From positions 2,623,001 to 2,687,000 of the forward strand of contig NZ_CP134772.1 in NCBI RefSeq assembly GCF_031882575.1: DNA of 64,000 nt. The letters run 5' to 3'. Shown piece by piece: positions 17,921-26,482 of this stretch. The stretch's first letter is position 1, and the number at the start of each line of letters is the position of its first letter. The notes beneath the pieces were generated by a model that saw only the letters and a program-made list of their open reading frames with translations, was not told the origin of the DNA and searched no databases. A program made the position numbers and the translations under genes. This stretch comes from Pseudomonas sp. VD-NE ins. Lineage in GTDB: Bacteria > Pseudomonadota > Gammaproteobacteria > Pseudomonadales > Pseudomonadaceae.

Positions 17921-18901
17921 TTACTGGCGGGCGACGGCTTGCTGCACACCGCTATCGAGCAATTGATCGATGACTTGATCGACATTCACCCCACGGCGCA
18001 CCAGTTCCTCGGAGACCAGAATCGGCGCCGCAGCCTTGGAGGCGCTGATGTCCTGCTGGGTGAGTTGCGGGCTGCTCAGGTCAGTGCGCGACAGTTGCAA
18101 CCTGGCTACATCCAGCGGTAAGCCGGACTCTTTGGCGAGCAGGGCAGCGAACTCATCGGGATTTTTCAGCGCCCAGTCGCGGGCCTGTTCGTAGGCTTTG
18201 ATCACAGTGTCTATGGTTTGCGGATGTTCTTTGGCGTATTGCTCGGTGACGCTGACCACGCCGTAACTGTTGAACGCCGGGTTACGGTAGAGCAAACGCG
18301 AGCTGGCTTGAACCTGGCTGGCGGCCATGTGCGGATCGAGGCCGGCCCAAGCGTCGACATCACCTTTCTCCAGCGCGGTGCGACCATCCGGGTGTTGCAG
18401 GTGGACCAGTTCCACATCGTCTTTTTTCAGCCCGGCCTGTTGCAGGCTGCGCAGGGTGAACAGATACGGATCAGTGCCTTTGGTGGCGGCGATCTTCTTG
18501 CCCTTGAGGTCGGCGATGGTCTGGAATGGCGAATCCTTGCGCACCACCAGTGCTGTCCATTCGGCGCGGCTGTAGACATAGACGGATTTGATCGGGCTGC
18601 CGTTGGCGCGGCTCAGCACCGCAGCAAGGCTGGCGCTGGAGGCGAAATCCACGCCGCCGCTGTTGAGGTATTCCAGCGAGCGGTTGCTGCCCTGACTCAG
18701 TACCCAGCTGACCTTGGTCTGCGGCAAGGCTTTTTCGAGGAAGCCGAAGTGCTTGAGCACCAGACTGACTGGCGAGTAATAGGCGTAGTCGAGATGCACT
18801 TCCGCCGGCGCAGTTTCAGCCGCGTGGGCGAGCGGTTGCAGGCTCAGCACCATGGCGCTGGTAGCCAGCAGGGTTTTGAGTCGAGGGAAGAACGATGTCA
18901 T
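17921..18901 (-). CDS. Periplasmic substrate-binding protein, sulfonate/nitrate/taurine type (SsuA-like)
   Basis: The 326-residue protein has a signal peptide ending AHA-AE (after residue 27), then an NMT1/SBP fold with the family segments KDSPFQTIADLKGKKIAATK and ALEKGDVDAWAGLDPHMA. It should bind an aliphatic sulfonate or related organosulfur compound for the SsuC-like permease downstream. Start at 18901 is set by the signal peptide and a GGAG site; the longer reading from 19069 includes promoter DNA. A sigma-54-type promoter lies at 18982-18997 and a tandem dyad at 19051-19100, so expression is probably controlled by an enhancer-binding activator. Confidence 0.87.
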   Translation of the reverse strand: MTSFFPRLKTLLATSAMVLSLQPLAHAAETAPAEVHLDYAYYSPVSLVLKHFGFLEKALPQTKVSWVLSQGSNRSLEYLNSGGVDFASSASLAAVLSRANGSPIKSVYVYSRAEWTALVVRKDSPFQTIADLKGKKIAATKGTDPYLFTLRSLQQAGLKKDDVELVHLQHPDGRTALEKGDVDAWAGLDPHMAASQVQASSRLLYRNPAFNSYGVVSVTEQYAKEHPQTIDTVIKAYEQARDWALKNPDEFAALLAKESGLPLDVARLQLSRTDLSSPQLTQQDISASKAAAPILVSEELVRRGVNVDQVIDQLLDSGVQQAVARQ

Positions 18902-18981
18902 GGGGGCGCTCCGGCAAAGGCACAGGTTTCTTATGTCCAAAAAGATATTTTTATCGAATGCTTCCTGCATGAATGGAATAT

Positions 18982-18997
18982 TGCAGGCTCTGTGCCA
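18982..18997 (-). promoter_or_regulatory. Sigma-54 (RpoN) -24/-12 promoter
   Basis: The minus strand reads TGGCACAGAGCCTGCA: GG and GC elements spaced exactly ten bases apart, with one mismatch to the TGGCAC-R-N4-TTGCA consensus. It lies 81 bp upstream of the ATG of the SsuA-like gene and points towards it. Confidence 0.7.
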
Positions 18998-19050
18998 TGT
19001 GCTTGAAAGCGCCGGTTTATAAGGGGTTAAAGGCACGAAGGCGGGTTTTG

Positions 19051-19100
19051 ACTGTTGATTGAGCAACACTGTGGTTTGCCACTGTTGCTACACCAACAGT
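19051..19100. promoter_or_regulatory. Tandem dyad, candidate upstream activator sites
   Basis: Two copies of the dyad ACTGTTG-N6-CAACAGT lie in the same orientation with starts 30 bp apart. The second copy (19081-19100) is perfect; the first (19051-19071) is imperfect in its right arm. They sit 54-103 bp upstream of the -24 element, the usual distance for enhancer-binding proteins, and may also serve the divergent gene. Confidence 0.6.
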
Positions 19101-19196
19101 AAAACTCGACAGTGATGAGCTTATGCATTAATCGAATTTAAAAACCAGGAATCAAGAGCGTTATGGTCTATGCAATTTCCCTTTGCAGGATTCGCC

Positions 19197-20144
19197 ATGA
19201 AGCTGTCTCGTTTCCTACGCGGTGCACTAAGCGCTGTACTGTTTACTTCGCCACTGTCCTACGCAGCCGAGACGTTGGTCCTGCACGTCGGTGATCAGAA
19301 CTACTACAACATCCGTGCCTCGATAGAGGCGTCCGGCGTGTTGAAAGACGCGCCTTATACGGTCGACTGGAAACACTTCCAGGCGGCGGCACCGTTGGCT
19401 GAAGCCTTGCAGGCCGGTTCACTGGATCTGGGCTTTCTGGGTGACTCCGGCTTTTTGTTTTTGGCTGCCAAGCAAGCGCCGGTGAAGTTGATCGGCGTGT
19501 CGCGGCAGAATCCGGACACCATCGCCTTGTTGGTGCCAAAGGATTCGCCGGTGAAAACCATCGCCGATCTGAAGGGCAAGAAAGTCGCCTACTGGCCTGG
19601 TGCCTGGAGCCAGCAATTGACCTTGCGCGCACTGGAACAGGGCGGTCTGCCGGAGAACTACGTCGATTTCGTCAAACTGATGCCAATCGATGCCGCCGCA
19701 GCCCTGCCACAGGGCAGCATTGACGCTTTCCCGGTGTGGGAACCGTACATTTCCCAGCAGGTCGTGTTCTCCGGTGCGCGGCCGATCCTGACCGCAAAAA
19801 ACCTGATGCCGGGGCTCAGTGCAATCGCGGCGTCAACGCCGTCGATCGACAGCAAGCGTGCGGCCATCGCGGATTTTCTCGGTCGTTTGAAACTGGCTCG
19901 GGCCTGGGTCGACAGCCACACGGATGAATACGCCGATCTGTGGGCGAAGAAAGCCAATCTCGATCAGCAGGTGTCGCGCCACTGGTTGCGCCAGGCGCAC
20001 ATGACGGTCGGGCCGGTGGATCAGCAGGCAGCGACGGATCTGCAAAGTACCGCGGATTTCCTGTTCAAAGTGAAAGCGCTGCCGGCTCCGTTGGCCACTG
20101 CCGGCATTATCGACACGTCTTTTCAACAAGCATTGGCTCACTGA
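19197..20144 (+). CDS. ABC transporter substrate-binding protein, sulfonate type (second SsuA-like)
   Basis: The 315-residue protein has a signal peptide ending SYA-AE (after residue 23) and the same fold as the divergent binding protein, with KDSPVKTIADLKGKKVAYW and LPQGSIDAFPVWEPYISQQ. The two proteins share segments but are clearly different, so they probably bind different organosulfur compounds. Start at ATG 19197 behind AGGA; an upstream ATG at 19170 adds nine residues. No permease or ATPase follows, so this protein may use the opposite operon's permease or act alone. Confidence 0.86.
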   Translation: MKLSRFLRGALSAVLFTSPLSYAAETLVLHVGDQNYYNIRASIEASGVLKDAPYTVDWKHFQAAAPLAEALQAGSLDLGFLGDSGFLFLAAKQAPVKLIGVSRQNPDTIALLVPKDSPVKTIADLKGKKVAYWPGAWSQQLTLRALEQGGLPENYVDFVKLMPIDAAAALPQGSIDAFPVWEPYISQQVVFSGARPILTAKNLMPGLSAIAASTPSIDSKRAAIADFLGRLKLARAWVDSHTDEYADLWAKKANLDQQVSRHWLRQAHMTVGPVDQQAATDLQSTADFLFKVKALPAPLATAGIIDTSFQQALAH

Positions 20145-20171
20145 GCGAGCGCCGGAACCAAACCCTGTGTA

Positions 20172-20218
20172 CCTTATCCAACCTCCGCTCGCGGATCGGG
20201 GCGCAAGGATGGATAAGG
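20172..20218. other. Nested inverted repeat upstream of deacetylase gene
   Basis: The arms CCTTATCCA (20172-20180) and TGGATAAGG (20210-20218) enclose a small internal hairpin CCGCTCGCGG. It lies after the stop of the binding protein and 58 bp before the deacetylase start. No T run follows, so a classical terminator is unlikely; it may be an mRNA structure. Confidence 0.45.
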
Positions 20219-20275
20219 GCGATGGAGTTTTGCCAATCGACAACATGACGGCAGCCGCCGTGCTCAAGGCAAAAC

Positions 20276-21175
20276 ATGAAATCCGGATTCAAACTTCTTT
20301 GTGCTGCGCTCATTGCTCTCGGACTGGCCGGTTGTATCGCCGCCCCGATAGAAATGACTGCGCAAACCGAAACGCGCCTGAAAACCCAGGCACCGGTGCG
20401 CTTTCTGTTGACGTTTGACGATGGCCCCAGCGCTTCGAGTTTCTGGAATCCGTCGGCCACGGTGCTCGACAGTCTCAAGGACAATCCGCTGATGCCGAAC
20501 ATCAAAGCGGTGTTCTTCGTGCAGACGCGTGCACCGCGAGCGGGCAACAGTGACATCGGCCGCAGCATCATGCGCCGTGAACATGACGAGGGGCACATCC
20601 TCGCGTTCCACACGGCGACCCATTGGCACACCAATCATCGCTTGCTCGACCCGCAAGAGCTCGAAGAGTCGCTGACCAACGGCACCGCCGATATCACCGC
20701 CATTACGGGGGCGCCGCCGACGCTGCTGCGCCCGCCGTTCTGGAATTACGACAAGCGAACCTTCGCCGCCTATCAACAGCACGGCTTGCACGTTTTGCTC
20801 ACCGATTTAAGCGCCAACGACGGCAAGATCTGGGGCTTCAATGCCAGCCCGCGACGGCGGGCAAACATGCTGCGGCAGTTATCGGAGATCCGTGAGCGTA
20901 TTGCCCTTGGCGAATTACCGACCGTGGACGGGGTTATTCCGGTAGTGGTGACGTTTCATGATCTCAACCGCTATACCGCGCGGCACACGCGCGAATATTT
21001 GCAGATTCTGTTGGACAGCGCGGCTGCCACTGGCGTGAAGCTGGCGGACAAGCCTTTCTATGATGATCACGCTGAACTTGAGAAAGCCGCGTTGGCTCGC
21101 ACCGTGGAAAAAAGCTCGGAGCCGGTGAATTTGCCGGGGATGTGGAACTGGATCTGGGATCATGACGCGCACTGA
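20276..21175 (+). CDS. Polysaccharide deacetylase family lipoprotein
   Basis: The 299-residue protein has a lipobox LAGC with Cys20 as the lipidated residue, so it is membrane-anchored. The NodB domain is complete in its key motifs: TFDDGPS (residues 46-52, catalytic base and metal aspartate) and FHTATHWH (from residue 111, metal histidines), RPPFWNYD, and a VTFHDLN segment towards the end. The family removes acetyl groups from N-acetylglucosamine polymers or peptidoglycan. The substrate here is unknown. It stands alone. Confidence 0.87.
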   Translation: MKSGFKLLCAALIALGLAGCIAAPIEMTAQTETRLKTQAPVRFLLTFDDGPSASSFWNPSATVLDSLKDNPLMPNIKAVFFVQTRAPRAGNSDIGRSIMRREHDEGHILAFHTATHWHTNHRLLDPQELEESLTNGTADITAITGAPPTLLRPPFWNYDKRTFAAYQQHGLHVLLTDLSANDGKIWGFNASPRRRANMLRQLSEIRERIALGELPTVDGVIPVVVTFHDLNRYTARHTREYLQILLDSAAATGVKLADKPFYDDHAELEKAALARTVEKSSEPVNLPGMWNWIWDHDAH

Positions 21176-21276
21176 GGAAGTTGTGACGCGCTTGGCATTT
21201 TTGTGTCGAGCAAGACACAAATTGCTCATCTATGCTCTACGGATTCAGCGAACCATCGCCTGCGAGGCGTCCACCC

Positions 21277-21519
21277 ATGCTTGTCATTGCCGATATTTGC
21301 CGCATTGTCGAGTCTGGCTTTCCGGCACGTAAATGTGACTGCACCCCATCAGCGCAGGGGCTCCTGCAGATCAAGGTTTATGACCCGGAAAGTGGGTGGG
21401 TGGATTTATTGCTCAATGGCGTTTCCACGGAGCATCTCGTCACGATTCGTGACATTTCCAACTTCATCGGTGAGTTGCGCACCGAAATGAGCGCGGGCCG
21501 CCGAGCGTTCGCTGGCTAA
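21277..21519 (+). CDS. DUF1652 family protein
   Basis: The 80-residue protein starts MLVIADICRIVESGFPARKC and contains GVSTEHLVTIRDISNFIGEL, the pattern of DUF1652, a small family largely limited to Pseudomonas and without known function. The ATG at 21277 is preferred over one at 21232 because the family starts here and GAGG lies nine bases ahead. It converges with the NUDIX gene, leaving four bases between the stops. Confidence 0.8.
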   Translation: MLVIADICRIVESGFPARKCDCTPSAQGLLQIKVYDPESGWVDLLLNGVSTEHLVTIRDISNFIGELRTEMSAGRRAFAG

Positions 21520-21523
21520 AGCC

Positions 21524-21886
21524 TCATAACCGCCGTTGAAACGCTTGAACGATGCGTAACGTCGCCTCGCTGGTGTTCAGATTGCGCACCGCATCCAGCG
21601 GATGCCAGATGCAGTCGATGATTTCGTTTTGTGGGCGCACTTGCTCAAAGTCCAGCACGGACGCCTCGTAGACATGATGTCGTGTGCTGCCGCTTTGCAA
21701 TTCCATTAAATACAACACGTCGTCGGCGTCCAGGCCGGTTTCTTCCTGCAATTCGCGCACGGCGGCCTGCGCCCGGGTTTCCCCGGGCTCGACCTTGCCA
21801 CCGGGCAATGTCCAGCGACAGTGGGGTTTGCGTACCAGGAGAACGTGGCGATCCTGTTCGCATATTACGGTTGCGCGTACTTTCAT
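21524..21886 (-). CDS. NUDIX hydrolase
   Basis: The 120-residue enzyme carries a complete Nudix box, [20 protein letters not shown] followed by ETGL (from about residue 29), with all metal-binding glutamates. Such enzymes cleave nucleoside diphosphates linked to another group; substrate cannot be assigned. The size fits MutT-like housecleaning enzymes, though the C-terminal half does not reveal a subfamily. The ATG at 21886 follows a short promoter region. Confidence 0.9.
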   Translation of the reverse strand: MKVRATVICEQDRHVLLVRKPHCRWTLPGGKVEPGETRAQAAVRELQEETGLDADDVLYLMELQSGSTRHHVYEASVLDFEQVRPQNEIIDCIWHPLDAVRNLNTSEATLRIVQAFQRRL

Positions 21887-22108
21887 CTGTTACCTGTTTA
21901 CCGCTGTCACAAAATAGAAATAAAACTGCAATATTTGAGCCGAGCCTGTGACAAGGGTTCATTTGGATTTTGAGCGTTGATTACCGCGAAAAGTGCCAGA
22001 TCCCTGACCGTTGCAGCTTGCGACGCCCGGACGGCATTTCGGGCAGATCAGGGTGTAAGGTAAAAGCGTGAAGCTGGATCTGACCGTTAGCAAAAAATGG
22101 AGGTGTCC

Positions 22109-22306
22109 ATGAGCATGCCGATGTTGAACAAGATGCACATGAACGGCTATGACGTGCTGAGCGTGAACAATGGCCCATGGCGGGTTTGCACCCAGGGCGA
22201 TCGGCTGGCGTCGTTTGGCAGCCGGGAGGAAGCGCTGGCCTATGCCGCCGCACTGCCTGGCTACAAAAAACGCTCGACACGCGCACAAAGTCACAAAACC
22301 CACTGA
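22109..22306 (+). CDS. Small hypothetical protein (65 aa), DUF2188-like
   Basis: The 65-residue protein reads MSMPMLNKMHMNGYDVLSVN, then WRVCTQGDRLASFGSREEALAYAAA and a basic tail. The order beta strand, turn, helix with EEALAYA resembles DUF2188-type small proteins, but the match is only by eye. A GGAGGTG ribosome site precedes the ATG at 22109, and a terminator follows 16 bp after the stop. Function unknown. Confidence 0.6.
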   Translation: MSMPMLNKMHMNGYDVLSVNNGPWRVCTQGDRLASFGSREEALAYAAALPGYKKRSTRAQSHKTH

Positions 22307-22322
22307 CTGGCTGGCAGTAACG

Positions 22323-22353
22323 AAAAAGCCCCGGCAAACGTCGGGGCTTTTGT
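22323..22353. terminator. Bidirectional intrinsic terminator
   Basis: The stem AAAGCCCCGGC/GTCGGGGCTTT with a short AAAC loop has A and T runs on both sides and separates two convergent small genes. Confidence 0.85.
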
Positions 22354-22374
22354 TTGGGGGAGGGCGGGTTGGTC

Positions 22375-22614
22375 TCAGTGGACCTTGGTTCGGCTGATGG
22401 CGCGGGCTTTCACTTCCTTGGCATAGAGTTGCAGCCGTTCTTCATCGCTTTGCAGCACCTCACAGGATCTCAGCACGGTTTGCGCATCTGCTTCATTGCC
22501 GGATTTGCGCAGTTGTTCTGCGATACGTTTCAGGTCGACCGCCGACCATCTCAAGTCCGATGCAACGCTTTGCAGGTCGCGTTGAAGTTCGTGTTCGTAT
22601 TCATTGAGCCGCAT
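22375..22614 (-). CDS. Small helical hypothetical protein (79 aa)
   Basis: The 79-residue protein begins MRLNEYEHELQRDLQSVASD and is predicted almost entirely helical and soluble, with heptad-like spacing of leucines. A near-perfect GGAGGTGATC ribosome site precedes the ATG at 22614, so the start is well supported. No recognised family. Confidence 0.6.
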   Translation of the reverse strand: MRLNEYEHELQRDLQSVASDLRWSAVDLKRIAEQLRKSGNEADAQTVLRSCEVLQSDEERLQLYAKEVKARAISRTKVH

Positions 22615-22799
22615 GATCACCTCCAGAACATTCTCGGTAGAAAAGAGTAGTCGCATTTTTCGTCGATGGGCAAAGCCTGTTCATCAGCATGCTGAACGGT
22701 TGTGAAAAGTTGTGCAGATTGCGCCAAGGGCGCGTTGCCACGATGGATGTAGAGTCGCTTACACGCTACATTCACTTTTTTTCAGATCAGGAATACACC

Positions 22800-23135
22800 A
22801 TGCGGATATGGATCGGGAGTCTGGCGTTGGCCCTGTTGGCGGGTTGTTCGTTGCCGGCCTCGCTGGTGCCGGGTGAGCCGAATGTCAGCAAGACCAGCGC
22901 CAAGTCGCCCAAAGACTATGCTGCGTGTTTATTACCGTTGTGGCAAAAGGATGTGGCCAAGACTTCGCAGACATCGATTTCCAACGGCTATCGCATCACC
23001 GCGCCAAGCATCATCACAGCGGACGAGATCCTCGACATCGTCAAGTACAAGGATGGCAGTCGGGTTTCGTTGTATCAGGGCCCGCCGTGGGCCAAGTCCG
23101 GGTCGTTGCGCCAATCGGTGCGTGATTGCCTGTAA
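22800..23135 (+). CDS. Putative lipoprotein (111 aa)
   Basis: The protein has a short signal peptide with lipobox LLAGCS; Cys16 would be lipidated. The rest contains one pair of cysteines (in AACLLPLW and the C-terminal VRDCL) and the segment YRITAPSIITADEILDIVKY. It resembles small uncharacterised Pseudomonas lipoproteins. AGGA lies eight bases before the ATG at 22800. A strong terminator follows. Confidence 0.68.
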   Translation: MRIWIGSLALALLAGCSLPASLVPGEPNVSKTSAKSPKDYAACLLPLWQKDVAKTSQTSISNGYRITAPSIITADEILDIVKYKDGSRVSLYQGPPWAKSGSLRQSVRDCL

Positions 23136-23152
23136 CGACGCCTGCAGAGATA

Positions 23153-23191
23153 AAAAAAGCAGAAGCCGTATCGTCGGTTTCTGTTTTTTTT
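23153..23191 (+). terminator. Intrinsic terminator
   Basis: The stem CAGAAGCCG/CGGTTTCTG (one G-T pair) with loop TATCGT is followed by eight T residues and lies 25 bp after the lipoprotein stop. Confidence 0.8.
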
Positions 23192-23334
23192 GGCTGCCTG
23201 GAGGCTGAAAGGTATGGATCTGATTCGCGAAATGAACGGTGACAGTTGCGCACGAAGGGTTTCCTCCGTGTGCACTAGGCTTTTGCGGGGCGATCGATAG
23301 TCAGGTCGGCCGGTCTTTCAAGGAGCCTCGGATC

Positions 23335-23940
23335 ATGGATGATCTGGTCAAAGAAGTTATTCCGCTGTTGCAGTATCTGATTCCCGGTTTTTTGTCGGCG
23401 TGGATTTTTTATTCGCTGACGGCGTTCAAGCGACCGGATACGTTCGGGCAGATTGTGCAGGCGCTGATTTTTACGTTTGTGATTCAGGGCGCGGTTTGGG
23501 GCGTGGGCGCTCTGTGTTTGTGGGTGGGTTCGAAGGGATTTTCTGTCGGGCGCTGGGATGCCAAGACCGAAACGATGTGGGCATTCGTTGTGTCGGTGAC
23601 GCTCGGGCTGTTTTCCTGTTATCTGGCCACGAATGACAAATTGCACGGCTGGTTACGCAATCGAAATGTCACGAAACAAACTTCCTGCCCCAGCGAATGG
23701 TTCAGCATTTTTGCCCAGCACCATCGTCTGGTCACACTGCATTTGATCGATGAAAGGCGCGTTTTTGGCTGGCCCGTGGAGTGGCCGCCGGAATCCAGCA
23801 GTGGCCAGTTCGTCATGCAGAATCCCTGTTGGCTGGATGCGGAAGGGGCAGAAGTGCCTTTTGGCGCTGAGTTTTTGCTGATAGATTCCGGGAAGGTCAA
23901 GTGGGTCGAATTCGGCCCGAAATCGGAGGTTTCTTTATGA
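23335..23940 (+). CDS. DUF6338 family membrane protein
   Basis: The 201-residue protein has three N-terminal helices (about 8-27, 37-60 and 80-100) and a soluble C-terminal part ending VEFGPKSEVSL. The start motif LLQYLIPGFLSAWIFYSL is typical of DUF6338, a family seen next to defence and stress genes but without known activity. AAGGAG precedes the ATG at 23335. Its stop overlaps the start of a 40-residue ORF. Confidence 0.65.
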   Translation: MDDLVKEVIPLLQYLIPGFLSAWIFYSLTAFKRPDTFGQIVQALIFTFVIQGAVWGVGALCLWVGSKGFSVGRWDAKTETMWAFVVSVTLGLFSCYLATNDKLHGWLRNRNVTKQTSCPSEWFSIFAQHHRLVTLHLIDERRVFGWPVEWPPESSSGQFVMQNPCWLDAEGAEVPFGAEFLLIDSGKVKWVEFGPKSEVSL

Positions 23941-24059
23941 CAGCCAGAGCACCGCAACCAATGCCGGAATGGGTAGCGCGTCGCTACACGAAAGATGGCA
24001 AGCCAGTGGCAAATGCGCAGCCCAAGGCACCCAGTGCTCCACCACCGCTCAAGAGCTAG
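23937..24059 (+). CDS. Micro-protein (40 aa) coupled to DUF6338 gene
   Basis: The ATG overlaps the stop of the DUF6338 gene (ATGA) and the frame runs 40 codons to TAG at 24057. The product begins MTARAPQPMPEWVARRYTKD and is rich in proline, alanine and lysine. Coupling and the neat end just before the convergent LysR stop suggest a real partner peptide, but there is no family evidence. Confidence 0.5.
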   Translation: MTARAPQPMPEWVARRYTKDGKPVANAQPKAPSAPPPLKS

Positions 24060-24067
24060 TATTTTCT

Positions 24068-24967
24068 TTAACCCCAGCCCTCAGCCACCGCCCGGCGAAT
24101 CGCTTCCAGCAACATCGCAAACGCCGGGTTGTCGTTGTTCTCCCGCCAGATCAGATGCAGCTCGCTCTGCACCCCTTCGCCTAGATCGATATCGCGAAAC
24201 ACCACATTCTTGAACACCACACTGGTGGCGCAGCGCGGCACCAACGCCAGGCCCATACCGGCGTTGACCAGTGCCAGAATCGTCAGCGATGAGCCCAGCC
24301 ACTGCACATAATCCGGCGCGACCCGTGCCGAGCGCAGCATGCCGGTCAGCAACTCGTTGAACGGCGGATACGCTGCGTGGGAGTACATCAGGAACGGTTG
24401 TTTATCCAGGTCACTGACTGCCACTTCAGCCGCCGTTGCCAAGGGATGACCGCTCGGCACCGCCAGTACAAACGGTTCACGCACCAGGCATTCAGTCGCG
24501 TAGCCCGGCTCCAGCAACGGCGCGCGAGCGATGCCCAGATCGATGCGGCGGGCGCGCAGGGCTTCGTGTTGCTGGTATGTGTTCATCTCCGCCAGATCGA
24601 TTTTCACCTGCGGCTGTTTCAGTCGCGCCTCGGCAATCACCTTGGGCAAAAACTCATACACCGCGCTGCCGACAAAACCGATGTTCACCGAACCAATGTC
24701 GCCCTCGGCAAACCGCCGGGCGGTGACTGCCGCTTGCTGCGCGCGCTCCAGCAGGTTCTGTGCTTCGATGAAAAAGGCCCGGCCGGCGGCGGTTAACGCA
24801 ACACTGCGAGTGCTGCGGGTAAAAAGCTCGACGCCGAGGTGATGCTCGAGCAATTGAATCTGCCGGCTCAGTGGCGGCTGGGTCATGTTCAGTCGCTCGG
24901 CGGCGCGGCGAAAGTTGAGTTCGGTGGCGACCGTGGTGAAGCAGCGCAGTTGAGTCAGTTCGAACAT
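24068..24967 (-). CDS. LysR family regulator
   Basis: The 299-residue regulator has a winged helix at residues 1-60 (FELTQLRCFTTVATELNFRR and MTQPPLSRQIQLLE) and an effector domain with EMNTYQQHEALRARRIDLGI. It faces the MFS gene across 117 bp containing the inverted halves TCTAAT and ATTAGA, so it most likely controls the transporter and glucarate-dehydratase-type gene. The inducer is presumably the sugar acid or its product. Confidence 0.87.
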   Translation of the reverse strand: MFELTQLRCFTTVATELNFRRAAERLNMTQPPLSRQIQLLEHHLGVELFTRSTRSVALTAAGRAFFIEAQNLLERAQQAAVTARRFAEGDIGSVNIGFVGSAVYEFLPKVIAEARLKQPQVKIDLAEMNTYQQHEALRARRIDLGIARAPLLEPGYATECLVREPFVLAVPSGHPLATAAEVAVSDLDKQPFLMYSHAAYPPFNELLTGMLRSARVAPDYVQWLGSSLTILALVNAGMGLALVPRCATSVVFKNVVFRDIDLGEGVQSELHLIWRENNDNPAFAMLLEAIRRAVAEGWG

Positions 24968-25084
24968 TGATCTAATCCGGGTATCAATCGAATGCCAAGT
25001 TAGATTAGACGGGATCAATACCCCCGTCCATGATCGGCCCATCGCTTCACGCCATCCCTAAAAAAACAAGATCGGGAGTCGCCC

Positions 25085-26452
25085 TTGAAAACCCTCCAGA
25101 GTCCGCTGGACGTCACGGTTCTCGCCTGTGCCGCCGCCAAGGTCAAGCGCCACGTGCTGCCGCTGTTCGTGGTGATGTTCATCGTCAACTACATCGATCG
25201 GGTCAACATTGGTTTTGTGCGCAGTCACATGGAAACCGATCTGGGCATCGGCGCGGCGGCTTATGGCCTCGGCGCCGGATTGTTCTTCGTGGGTTACGCG
25301 CTGTTCGAAGTGCCATCGAACATGCTTCTGCAACGTTACGGCGCGCGGGTCTGGCTGACGCGGATCATGTTCACCTGGGGCGCGGCCGCCATGGCCATGG
25401 CGTTCGTCAAAGGTGAAACCAGCTTCTACGTGTTGCGCTTTATTCTCGGCGCGGCCGAGGCGGGGTTCTTTCCGGGGATCATTTACTACTTCACCCAATG
25501 GCTACCGGCCTCCGAGCGCGGCAAGACCATGGCGGTGTTTCTCAGTGGCTCGGCGATTGCCTCGGTGATCTCCGGCCCGGTCTCCGGTGCATTGCTGCAT
25601 ATCAGCGGTCTGGGCCTGCATGGCTGGCAGTGGATGTTCCTGATCGAAGGCGCGGCGTCGGTGGTGCTTTGTGCATTCGTCTGGTTCTGGCTGCAATCGC
25701 ATCCGCGTCAGGCCAAGTGGCTGAGCGAAGAGGAACGCGAAGCGCTGGTGGCGGCGATTGCCGAAGAGCAGCGCGCTCGTGAGGCGTCGCAGGTGGTCAA
25801 ACCGTCGATGTTCAAACTGTTGGCGGATCGGCAGATTGCGCTGTTCTGCTTCATCTACTTCTCCATTGCCCTGACCATTTATGGCGCGACGTTCTGGCTG
25901 CCGAGCATGATCAAGAAGATGGGCAATCTCGGCGACTTCCAGGTCGGCCTGCTCAATTCGATTCCGTGGATCATTTCGATTGTCGCCATGTACGGTTTCG
26001 CGGCGATGGCCGGCAAGTGGAAATTCCAGCAAGCCTGGGTCGCCCTGACGCTGGTGATTGCGGCCATTGGCATGTTCATGTCGACCACCGGCGGTCCGAT
26101 CTTCGCTTTTGTCGCCATATGCTTCGCGGCGATCGGTTTCAAGGCTGCGTCGGCGTTGTTCTGGCCGATTCCGCAAAGCTATCTGGATGCGCGTATCGCC
26201 GCTGCGGTGATCGCCCTGATCAACTCCATCGGCAACCTCGGCGGTTTCGTTGCGCCGACCGCGTTCGGCTTCCTCGAAGAAACCACCGGCTCGATCGAGG
26301 GCGGACTTTATGGCCTGGCGGCGACGTCACTGGTCGCTGCGGTGGTGATCTTCTTTGCCCGCACGGCGCCTGGCGCGAAAGGTAAAAACCTCGCAAAGCC
26401 ACATGAGGTCACCGCCGTTGTCGCGACGGCCAGCCCGGCCGCGAGCCATTGA
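25085..26452 (+). CDS. MFS transporter, ACS family (sugar-acid/tartrate type)
   Basis: The 455-residue protein has twelve helices and the ACS-family signatures NYIDRVNIGFV after helix one and LGAAEAGFFPGIIYYFTQWLP in helix four. Members carry sugar acids (glucarate, galactonate) or tartrate with protons. The start is TTG at 25085 with GGGAG six bases ahead; no ATG occurs before the conserved region. The next gene is a glucarate-dehydratase-like enzyme 30 bp away, supporting a sugar-acid substrate. Confidence 0.87.
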   Translation: MKTLQSPLDVTVLACAAAKVKRHVLPLFVVMFIVNYIDRVNIGFVRSHMETDLGIGAAAYGLGAGLFFVGYALFEVPSNMLLQRYGARVWLTRIMFTWGAAAMAMAFVKGETSFYVLRFILGAAEAGFFPGIIYYFTQWLPASERGKTMAVFLSGSAIASVISGPVSGALLHISGLGLHGWQWMFLIEGAASVVLCAFVWFWLQSHPRQAKWLSEEEREALVAAIAEEQRAREASQVVKPSMFKLLADRQIALFCFIYFSIALTIYGATFWLPSMIKKMGNLGDFQVGLLNSIPWIISIVAMYGFAAMAGKWKFQQAWVALTLVIAAIGMFMSTTGGPIFAFVAICFAAIGFKAASALFWPIPQSYLDARIAAAVIALINSIGNLGGFVAPTAFGFLEETTGSIEGGLYGLAATSLVAAVVIFFARTAPGAKGKNLAKPHEVTAVVATASPAASH

Positions 26453-26482
26453 ATTGATTGTTGATCTGTCAGGAGCGTTATC

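Noticed and set aside
19101..19196. Sigma-54 promoter for the plus-strand binding protein
   Set aside because: No GG-N10-GC spacing found on this strand; the nearest candidates fail at the -12 GC.
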